From a bacterium (lineage in GTDB: Bacteria; JAMCPX01): a stretch of DNA of 11,375 bases. Where the stretch lies: contig JAJYLM010000063.1 in assembly GCA_021787655.1 (NCBI GenBank), positions 1-11,375 of the forward strand, in the 5' to 3' direction. The notes beneath the pieces were generated by a model that made no database searches, was not told the origin of the DNA, and saw only the letters and a list, made by a program, of their open reading frames with translations. This document shows positions 1 through 5,045 of this stretch, piece after piece. Every line of letters begins with the position of its first letter. Within the stretch, counting starts at the first letter, position 1. The position numbers were made by a program, and so were the translations under genes.

Positions 1-137
1 CCCTTGCTCGCGAAGATCGCGTGCATATCATGGACGTGGAGCACGGCAAAGCCTTTTTCCTTTACCTTGGCCTCAATATCGCTCACTGCCTGATCGAAAC
101 CTTTTGTCGTCTGTACCGTATAATCGAATGCTTCCAT
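1..137 (-). CDS. DUF302 family protein, N-terminal part (runs off left edge)
   Basis: The first 45 residues are visible, beginning MEAFDYTVQTTKGFDQAV and continuing with VSDIEAKVKEKGFAVLHVHD. The pattern of an aromatic beta-strand, then a helix with 'F..A...I...+...GF.VL...D', is typical of the small DUF302 (TT1751-like) alpha/beta domain. The biochemical function of this family is not settled. I choose the ATG at 137 rather than the in-frame ATG at 143 because the strong Shine-Dalgarno GGAGGG at 145-150 lies 7 nt from the former and only 1 nt from the latter. The gene starts 82 bp after the stop of the beta-barrel gene on the same strand, so it is probably the third gene of the cytochrome-porin cluster. 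The C-terminal part lies outside the window. The family call is fairly sure; the role here is unknown. Confidence 0.78.
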   Translation of the reverse strand, partial: MEAFDYTVQTTKGFDQAVSDIEAKVKEKGFAVLHVHDMHAIFASK

Positions 138-143
138 ATGCAT

Positions 144-152
144 ACCCTCCTG
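144..152 (-). promoter_or_regulatory. Strong ribosome binding site that decides the DUF302 start
   Basis: On the minus strand the sequence reads CAGGAGGGT directly before ATGCATATG. Only the second ATG (137) has normal spacing (7 nt from GGAGGG). Confidence 0.7.
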
Positions 153-219
153 TTCAGATGGTTTCAGCAACCATTGCCTTGAATATATGCACGCCCGTAT
201 AAAAATGACACACCAGCGG

Positions 220-954
220 TCAATGCGCAGTCGGTTTGTTCATTGTGTTTTCCCTACCTGTTGTTCCGACTCCATCACGGTCCCCGCCCATGCATCCCAT
301 GGGCATCATCATGCCCATGCCTCGCCCGTCAAAATTGAAATGATAGGAAACGTCGATGCCGGCGAAGATATTACTCCCATCGAGAACCCTGTTGCCGCCG
401 TTGATGACGGCAGGGATTGGAATGTAGAGGTAAGAAACACGTACGCCGATTGAAACCTCCCTGGTCATGAAGTAATCAAACCCTGTTCCTGCGTGAACAC
501 CCCAGGTAATGACACTGGAAGTGTTTGTGTTCTGGTTGCTGCCCATCATAAAGGAATTCGATCCTACCCTGTAGATGCCGATGCCGGTGTCTATGACCGG
601 CTGAACAAGGGCATGCGGAAGAAGATCGAACTCGAACCCGGTGTTCATGCCGCCGAGGACAATCGATGAATTGAAGGGCTGCGAGTTTTGGAGGCCCCTG
701 TCTGAATGCAGGGAGCCCTGCATGCCAAGCTGAACACCGACAACGTCGGTCAGGCCGACCTGCATGTGCATGGCTGCACCTGGTCCGGGATTGAACGCTC
801 TGCCTGTATCGGTGCCGATAAAATCCCGTATCCCGAGATCCAGCCCCATGGACAAGCCTTTGTCGGCGTATCCGGCTGATGCATGGAGCAAAAGGATCAT
901 TAAGAGCGCTGGTACTGACAAGGTTCTTAAAAACCGGAGAAGCATTGTTCTCAT
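220..954 (-). CDS. Small outer-membrane beta-barrel protein with Met-rich C-terminal tail
   Basis: This 244-residue protein has a clear signal peptide: a basic start (MRTMLLRFLR), a hydrophobic core around residues 11-24 and a likely cleavage after ASAGYA (residue 30). The mature part is built of alternating amphipathic strands rich in Gly, aromatic and small residues, for example VGVQLGMQGS, ITWGVHAGTGFDYFMT and NIFAGIDVSYHFNF, as expected of an 8-stranded OmpA/OmpW-like barrel. After the apparent last strand comes an unusual tail of about 35 residues (210-244) containing MGMMMPMGCMGG, then a polar end. An AAAGGA ribosome site 6 nt before the ATG supports the start at 954. It lies 87 bp downstream of the cytochrome-porin gene, with a strong hairpin between them, and 82 bp upstream of the DUF302 gene. 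The ligand or partner is unknown; a structural or conduit-accessory role in the outer membrane is inference. Confidence 0.75.
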   Translation of the reverse strand: MRTMLLRFLRTLSVPALLMILLLHASAGYADKGLSMGLDLGIRDFIGTDTGRAFNPGPGAAMHMQVGLTDVVGVQLGMQGSLHSDRGLQNSQPFNSSIVLGGMNTGFEFDLLPHALVQPVIDTGIGIYRVGSNSFMMGSNQNTNTSSVITWGVHAGTGFDYFMTREVSIGVRVSYLYIPIPAVINGGNRVLDGSNIFAGIDVSYHFNFDGRGMGMMMPMGCMGGDRDGVGTTGRENTMNKPTAH

Positions 955-982
955 GGATGTTCCTTTCTTATCTTACTGTACG

Positions 983-1034
983 CTGGCAAGGGCGCAGGGA
1001 TCCAAACGTACTGAATCCCTGCGTTGTCTGCCAG
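983..1034 (-). repeat. Intercistronic hairpin after the cytochrome-porin gene
   Basis: A two-part inverted repeat: outer arms CTGGCA / TGCCAG (6 bp) and inner arms CGCAGGGAT / ATCCCTGCG (9 bp), separated by a 4x5-nt internal loop and a 13-nt terminal loop. It starts 7 nt after the TAA of the cytochrome-porin gene. There is no T-run after it on the minus strand, so it is better read as an mRNA stabiliser or attenuator inside an operon than as a standard intrinsic terminator. Confidence 0.6.
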
Positions 1035-1041
1035 TGTGTGA

Positions 1042-2550
1042 TTAAAACAAATACTCAAGCTTTACCGAAGTCACGTCAAAATCAGAGGGCGAAAGACTGG
1101 TGTTTTGATACTGAGCAAGCCCGGGGTTGTAGGTGCTGAACAGTGCCTGTTCAAGGAACAACTGGACATTTTGCCATGGAAACCATGAAAGTCCAAGCAC
1201 GGTACCTGTAACATCCATGTCTTTGACCTTACCGGAATTCTGCGAGAGGAACTTTACGTAAGCTCCGTACGTCCTCTCATAATAGTAGTCCGCTGTCACC
1301 GCAAGACCGTTGCGCTGGACGCTCGTTCCACTTGCACCGTAGTCGATGTTTGAGTAAAGGTCCTGGCCGTAAAACTTGCTGTCGTTCTGACTTTGATAGA
1401 TTGCAAACAGTTCCGCAAGATTCTTGTCTCCGATATACTGCACCTGTGCATCAAGGGCATAGTTGTAATAGGTGTCATTGTAGAAAGGATTGGATATGCT
1501 TGCCGTTGAGGGTGCCATCATGCCTTCCTTTCCGAAATAAGCCGATGCGCCTGCCTCTGCATACAGGTTGCCGATCGCGGGGAGATAGTATGCCAGCCGC
1601 ACTGCCTCATCCACGTTGCTTGTGTTTAATGTCCCGGGTGTACCGGACATGCCGACAAGATTACCCTGCACAAAACTGCCGGCTGTCTGACTGCCCGTCG
1701 GGTGGTAAACACCCACGGTCCCGAATAAACCTCCGTTATTAAATCCGCCCCATAGGGCATACAGCTCTCCGCCTTCGACCATTGCCCTGTTCGGATCGTA
1801 CAGTGTGTTGTGGGTACTCATACCCATGAGCTGGGACGTTAGGCCCCAGGTGCCGAGGACGTTCGAAGGGTCACCTGTGAAGACGGCATCAACGCCGCGT
1901 ATTCCGTACACCAGTGACTTACCTCCGACGGTTGCATCCGGTGCCACCAATACAGTGTCGAGCATGCCGAGGCTCAGACTTCCGCCTTCGTCATCGATGC
2001 CGGAAAACTCCATGAATGTTCCCAGGTTCGGTGATATCTTGCCCGCGATATAGATGCTGGAGTCGCCCAGAAGATTGAAGGTCTCCTTGTCATTATAGCC
2101 GGCGGGGAAAGAGACAAATCCCTGTCCTCCGGTCGTAATACCGCGCGGAACGATACCGTTGTTGCCGCCGGCCTGATTGCTCCAGAGGGAGACAATCCGT
2201 ACCGAAAGCATCGGAACTTTATTCAGATTCATCAGCGGGGTGGTCGTTGCATCAGAGCTGGATTTAACCGCTTTTGAAACAGACATGGTGTACCCGTGCA
2301 TCTTGAATTCCCTGCCAAAGGGTGTCAGATTCGGATAAACAGTGTGACACTCGTCGCATGAAAAGCCTGTTTGCCGCGTGAAACTGGGAATTGCGTAGGC
2401 ACGTTTAGGCAGCGCTATCGAGAGCAGGCAGAGAAGACAGACTACCCATGATAGGCCGGTGGGTGCGCCGGTTACTCCTGAGATGCCCCTCCTTGTTATC
2501 GTTCTGCAACACTCATACCTCGTTTTGAAAAACTGTTGGATCGTGTTCAT
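1042..2550 (-). CDS. Cyc2-like monoheme cytochrome c-porin fusion, outer membrane
   Basis: This 502-residue protein combines one c-type heme site with a beta-barrel. A long n-region and a hydrophobic stretch (about residues 33-47) end in AYA (51-53), a likely signal peptidase site. The mature N-terminus carries TRQTGFSCDECHT, with CDECH at 65-69 the only CXXCH seen, followed by LTPFGREFKMHGY. This RQTG-CXXCH-P.L..FGR.FK..GY signature matches the cytochrome domain of Cyc2 outer-membrane iron oxidases and their wider relatives. The remaining 400 or so residues alternate in amphipathic strands and end in VKLEYLF, with the terminal Phe usual for porins. Family knowledge suggests electron transfer across the outer membrane by a heme sitting inside the barrel; iron oxidation itself is not shown here. 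I choose the ATG at 2550 because AGGAGG lies 6 nt upstream; the ATG at 2577 has no such site. A sigma-54-like promoter precedes it. Confidence 0.85.
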   Translation of the reverse strand: MNTIQQFFKTRYECCRTITRRGISGVTGAPTGLSWVVCLLCLLSIALPKRAYAIPSFTRQTGFSCDECHTVYPNLTPFGREFKMHGYTMSVSKAVKSSSDATTTPLMNLNKVPMLSVRIVSLWSNQAGGNNGIVPRGITTGGQGFVSFPAGYNDKETFNLLGDSSIYIAGKISPNLGTFMEFSGIDDEGGSLSLGMLDTVLVAPDATVGGKSLVYGIRGVDAVFTGDPSNVLGTWGLTSQLMGMSTHNTLYDPNRAMVEGGELYALWGGFNNGGLFGTVGVYHPTGSQTAGSFVQGNLVGMSGTPGTLNTSNVDEAVRLAYYLPAIGNLYAEAGASAYFGKEGMMAPSTASISNPFYNDTYYNYALDAQVQYIGDKNLAELFAIYQSQNDSKFYGQDLYSNIDYGASGTSVQRNGLAVTADYYYERTYGAYVKFLSQNSGKVKDMDVTGTVLGLSWFPWQNVQLFLEQALFSTYNPGLAQYQNTSLSPSDFDVTSVKLEYLF

Positions 2551-2560
2551 TCTTATCCTC

Positions 2561-2566
2561 CTATTT
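2561..2566 (-). promoter_or_regulatory. Ribosome binding site deciding the cytochrome-porin start
   Basis: The minus strand reads AATAGGAGGATAAGAATGAA. The near-perfect Shine-Dalgarno falls inside the longer reading frame that begins at 2577, so the start at 2550 is preferred. Confidence 0.7.
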
Positions 2567-2581
2567 TTTAAAGACATAAAA

Positions 2582-2598
2582 GGCTAAAACGATGCCAG
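2582..2598 (-). promoter_or_regulatory. Putative sigma-54 (-24/-12) promoter of the cytochrome-porin gene
   Basis: The minus strand reads CTGGCATCGTTTTAGCC. GG and GC are 10 bases apart, as in the consensus TGGCAC-N5-TTGCA; the -24 block matches TGGCA fully and the -12 block reads TTAGC. The predicted transcription start near 2571 gives a leader of about 20 nt that contains the ribosome site. The 10-bp direct repeats further upstream could be activator sites. Single-site matches of this kind occur by chance, so this is only moderately supported. Confidence 0.4.
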
Positions 2599-2651
2599 CA
2601 GATTAAACGTTGGAATTTTGCGAGGTTATGAAGATACACCCAAAAAAAAGG

Positions 2652-2681
2652 TGAAGAATATTCATTAAAAATGAAGAATAT
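2652..2681 (-). repeat. Paired 10-bp direct repeats, 20-bp period, upstream of the cytochrome-porin gene
   Basis: TGAAGAATAT occurs at 2652-2661 and again, identical, at 2672-2681, exactly two helical turns apart. The block is bracketed by GGTGAAG (2650-2656) and CTTCACC (2688-2694), which are inverted. It lies about 80-110 bp upstream of the predicted start site near 2571, a distance typical of enhancer sites for sigma-54 activators. No other gene occupies 2578-2774. Confidence 0.45.
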
Positions 2682-2774
2682 CGTTCGCTTCACCCACACA
2701 GTTGCTTGTGTTCATGCACAGGAAGCGGGTTTTGCCGAAGAGGATCACCGTGAATTGAGTGTTGGCCTGCGTTC

Positions 2775-3446
2775 TTATTTCTTGTTTTTTCGAGCGTCTG
2801 ACCGGACCCGATAGAGCCTTTCGGTGAAGCCGCCTTCCTGCTCAAAGGCCGATGCCTGGACAGCGAGCTGACGATCAAGCAGATAACAGCACAAATTCAG
2901 CAGAGAAAGCGCAGCATTGGCAACCAGCACAGGGGGGAACACGGACGAACACTGACCGTCATCGACCTTCACAGACAAGGATTTGTTTCCTGCTTTGTCC
3001 GTGTCCATCTGTGCTCGTCCGTGCTCTTCTGTGTTTCCCTTCCGCTCTTCCTCCACCCACCCCTGAATGTCCTCAAGGCAGGAACACCGCTTTGCCTTAA
3101 AGCGGACCAGCGCCGGGTAATCCGGCCTCCAGAGCGGCAGTCCGCGCTGCCGCAGAAAATCCTCGTAGTCCAGGCGAAGCTCTTCAAGGCTTGCACGGGC
3201 AACATTGGTAAGCTTCAACTCAGTTTTTTTTGAGGTGCCGCTTGCCTGACTGCCTTCTGCAATGTTCTGCACGCCACTGCGTGCGGCCTGTACCATCTGG
3301 TCGTGGGTGCGCGAGCGGTGATCAATGTATCGGTCACAAAACCGCACTGTCACATCATACACCAGCTGCGCAATCTGAAAGCTCTTCAGCTTTCTGTACC
3401 CGCCATGAGGCGGGATGAGATGGGGAAGATTATTTTGGTCTACCAT
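2775..3446 (-). CDS. Four-helix-bundle protein with suffix domain (23S rRNA intervening-sequence family)
   Basis: Residues 17-135 form the helical bundle typical of the family first noted in 23S rRNA intervening sequences, with YRKLKSFQIAQLVYD, AARSGVQNIAEGS (a family hallmark) and ARASLEELRLDYEDFLRQ. Residues 175-223 form the known suffix domain (NAALSLLNLCCYLLDRQL, then EGGFTERLYRVR). Between them is a polar linker (about 136-174) encoded by a degenerate 10-bp repeat. These proteins are small, helical and occur as scattered accessory genes; relatives serve as accessory proteins in diversity-generating retroelements, but no reverse transcriptase or variable repeat is seen here. Molecular function is unknown. 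An AAGGAA site about 9 nt before the ATG and a promoter-like TTGACT-17-TATTTA support the start at 3446. It appears to be transcribed alone, with no clear terminator after it. Confidence 0.85.
   Translation of the reverse strand: MVDQNNLPHLIPPHGGYRKLKSFQIAQLVYDVTVRFCDRYIDHRSRTHDQMVQAARSGVQNIAEGSQASGTSKKTELKLTNVARASLEELRLDYEDFLRQRGLPLWRPDYPALVRFKAKRCSCLEDIQGWVEEERKGNTEEHGRAQMDTDKAGNKSLSVKVDDGQCSSVFPPVLVANAALSLLNLCCYLLDRQLAVQASAFEQEGGFTERLYRVRSDARKNKK
2937..3037. repeat. Degenerate 10-bp repeat forming an inverted repeat within the four-helix gene linker
   Basis: From 2997 to 3037 the plus strand repeats a 10-base unit of the type GTCCGTGTCC / ATCTGTGCTC / GTCCGTGCTC / TTCTGTGTTT. On the other side, 2937-2952 reads GAACACGGACGAACAC, matching 14 of 16 bases of the reverse complement of 3011-3026; both mismatches would be G-U wobbles in RNA. 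The element is in frame in the host gene and encodes the linker between two conserved domains. Confidence 0.65.
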
Positions 3447-3468
3447 GACAAATATTTCCTTCCCACTG

Positions 3469-3497
3469 TAAATACGAATTAATAACGTTTAAGTCAA
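3469..3497 (-). promoter_or_regulatory. Putative sigma-70 promoter of the four-helix-bundle gene
   Basis: The minus strand has TTGACT (3492-3497), a 17-bp spacer and TATTTA (3469-3474). The predicted start near 3462 leaves a leader of about 16 nt holding the GGGAAGGAA ribosome site. The -10 match is 4 of 6. Confidence 0.4.
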
Positions 3498-3595
3498 TAC
3501 AATCAGAACCTTCCTCCGAGCCTCAACCGTAATTTAGATTCATTCTAAGTCAAGTTACTCTTATTTGGCAGGCTCATGTCTATGTCGAAAACAAA

Positions 3596-3721
3596 TTATC
3601 CCTGTGCAGGTTCCGGTGGCTTTTTAATGCCGGGTGCTATAGTGTACGTTGTGCTTCGGCCTGTGCCTTCACGCCGGATCAAGCCTGCGGCGAGGAGGTT
3701 TGCATGGCATGACACGTAAAA
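3596..3721 (-). pseudogene. Possible remnant of a winged-helix gene C-terminus
   Basis: In the gap between the four-helix gene and membrane protein A, one minus-strand frame is open from just after a TAG (3722-3724) to a TAA at 3596-3598. It has no usable start codon and encodes 41 residues, including NLLAAGLIRREGTGRSTTYT followed by IAPGIKKPPEP. The pattern 'L...GLI.REG.GRST.Y.IA' resembles the wing of winged-helix domains that end Fic-type or AlbA/RecG-like regulators. I read this as a decayed gene end, possibly left by the event that brought in its neighbour. Chance similarity over such a short stretch cannot be excluded. Confidence 0.3.
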
Positions 3722-3749
3722 CTATGCGGAAAATAGAGATTATTTTTTA

Positions 3750-4310
3750 TTACTCATTTTCCGTGAACTCCTGCCGGATGTCTTTTGAGGCGAGCCTCTT
3801 GATGATCCACGCGAATAATACACAAATAATAATGGAACAGCTCATTGCAAATATACTGAACAAATCGATTAAATGCATGTGTGCTATGCTCTGTCCCGCA
3901 GGATGAGCAGACATCCCTCTCCAGGCTATTCCCAGAAAGACAATGAGAATCAAGGAAAAGATTATTCCAACAGCCATAAAGACTATAAAAAATATTCTTG
4001 CCAATTTCATTCGCTTGAACAGCCCTATCGATGTCGCCAACAGGATGAGGTTTACGACTGCAAAGCAAATCGCTGCAAAGGTCATGGTATGCGATATGTG
4101 TTTCAATGTAGCGGGATCAAGAACAGCGTTCTTCATGTGGTCCATAGGAACTGCCACATAAGAAATAGGAAACATCACACTGAACACGATACTTTCCATT
4201 ACGCCCATGACTGCCAGGAACCCGGCGATGATGATGAATACCCACGCAATCACAGAGATAAAAACAGATCCTTGTTTCGGAGTCTGAACTGCATTTTCTA
4301 TTTTATCCAT
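3750..4310 (-). CDS. Four-helix integral membrane protein, paralogue A
   Basis: This 186-residue protein has four predicted membrane segments: about residues 17-40 (ISVIAWVFIIIAGFLAVMGV), 74-94, 102-125 and 150-170. A basic SIGLFKRMKLARI motif sits between segments 2 and 3 and the tail is FAWIIKRLASKDIRQEF. It is a paralogue of B (4410-4970) and C (7305-7862), sharing the same architecture, the AWVFI motif in segment 1 and the SKDIRQEF end. The start at 4310 has GGGAG 7 nt upstream and aligns with the paralogues; the ATG at 4346 would add 12 residues absent from them. It lies 99 bp after B and is the last gene of the cluster. I do not recognise a function. Its loop between segments 1 and 2 carries a PMDHMKNAVLDP stretch, and the B and C loops have a similar DP-x-ALK motif. 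Confidence 0.85.
   Translation of the reverse strand: MDKIENAVQTPKQGSVFISVIAWVFIIIAGFLAVMGVMESIVFSVMFPISYVAVPMDHMKNAVLDPATLKHISHTMTFAAICFAVVNLILLATSIGLFKRMKLARIFFIVFMAVGIIFSLILIVFLGIAWRGMSAHPAGQSIAHMHLIDLFSIFAMSCSIIICVLFAWIIKRLASKDIRQEFTENE
3761..3809. repeat. 49-bp exact repeat shared with 7313-7361 (3' end of paralogues A and C)
   Basis: The stretch encoding WIIKRLASKDIRQEFT and adjoining bases is identical to 7313-7361; after one C/T difference another five bases match and then similarity falls sharply. Paralogue B shows the same stretch only in diverged form (around 4421-4475). Confidence 0.85.
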
Positions 4311-4409
4311 GTTGCGTCTCCCTTCGGAAATGCTTCTCTCTACCAATGATACGGTTCTTTCTGTCCGGTATGGAATATTGTACGGATCCCCGAAATGAGT
4401 CTTGCATTT

Positions 4410-4970
4410 TTATGGCTTTCCTATGAATTCCTGCCGGATGTCTTTTGAAACGAGATTTTTTATAATCCACACAAAAAGAACCGTAAGACCAATACCAAAC
4501 ATTGTTGTCATTACATATATAATCGACTGCAACTGATGTATATTGAAAATCGCTCTTCCTTCGGGTCCTATCCACACTTCCTTGGAATACATGGCCTCAT
4601 AAAGAATACTTCCAAGCGCTCTGATAATTCCGATAGCAAGCATGATAATAAACAATATCCTTGCCCAATTTCTTCGCTTGAGCAGTCCTATCGAAGCAAT
4701 GAGCATTAATACCATTGTTGTTAATGAAATGACAGCTATAAGCTGAAGATGAGTCATCATAAATTTCGTTACAAAAGATGCGTGTTTCAGCGCTTTTGGA
4801 TCAGATAAGATGTGTTGCATCCGGTCAGCGTGCATCGTTTTTAAAGCAACAATGCCAAAGAGTATGATTACTGCCCGAAGACCGGAGATAACGATGAACA
4901 CCCACGCAAGGACCGTGACGAAATTGGACCGTAGTTTGAGAGTCTGGGTAGTAGCTTCTATTGTTTCCAT
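4410..4970 (-). CDS. Four-helix integral membrane protein, paralogue B
   Basis: This 186-residue protein has four predicted membrane segments: about 17-42 (FVTVLAWVFIVISGLRAVII), 75-94, 102-122 and 150-173. The family features are AWVFI in segment 1, SDPKALK in the first loop, SIGLLKRRNWARI between segments 2 and 3, and the tail FVWIIKNLVSKDIRQEF. It resembles paralogue C more than A over most of its length, especially near the start (RSNFVTVLAWVFI against RSTFVTVVAWVFI). The AAGGGGG ribosome site 6 nt upstream sets the start at 4970. It follows the ligase-TPR gene after 75 bp and precedes paralogue A by 99 bp. No function is known to me. The positively charged end suggests a cytoplasmic C-terminus, which for four segments also puts the N-terminus inside. 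Confidence 0.85.
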   Translation of the reverse strand: METIEATTQTLKLRSNFVTVLAWVFIVISGLRAVIILFGIVALKTMHADRMQHILSDPKALKHASFVTKFMMTHLQLIAVISLTTMVLMLIASIGLLKRRNWARILFIIMLAIGIIRALGSILYEAMYSKEVWIGPEGRAIFNIHQLQSIIYVMTTMFGIGLTVLFVWIIKNLVSKDIRQEFIGKP

Positions 4971-4983
4971 GCTTTACCCCCTT

Positions 4984-5001
4984 GTTATGATTTTACATAA
5001 C
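4984..5001. repeat. Perfect 6-bp inverted repeat next to the paralogue B ribosome site
   Basis: GTTATG and CATAAC are separated by 6 bases. On the minus strand the repeat ends directly before the AAGGGGG ribosome site of paralogue B, so it could form a weak hairpin in the leader or be an operator. It is AT-rich, so chance is possible. Confidence 0.3.
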
Positions 5002-5045
5002 CCGGTATTAACGGTCAAGCACTGGTACCACAGAGGGTTTCTGGC

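Noticed and set aside
2479..2550. Twin-arginine signal in the cytochrome-porin leader (TRRGISG)
   Set aside because: The motif lacks the F-L-K part and a c-type cytochrome must be exported unfolded by Sec; the hydrophobic core and AYA site fit Sec.
2997..3037. Short repeats resembling a CRISPR array
   Set aside because: The unit is only 10 bp, with no unique spacers and no cas genes; it lies inside a coding frame.
2775..3446. Diversity-generating retroelement accessory gene
   Set aside because: The four-helix bundle is related to Avd-type proteins, but no reverse transcriptase, template repeat or variable repeat is present and the suffix domain marks a different subgroup.
3693..3712. Strong GGAGG followed by ATG GCA TGA on the plus strand
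   Set aside because: A two-codon frame; the GGAGG is the complement of the CTCCTC leucine codons in the gene remnant on the minus strand.
3873..4349. 158-codon plus-strand frame opposite paralogue A
   Set aside because: Translation is rich in His, Cys, Tyr and Arg as expected of the antisense of a membrane protein; no ribosome site.
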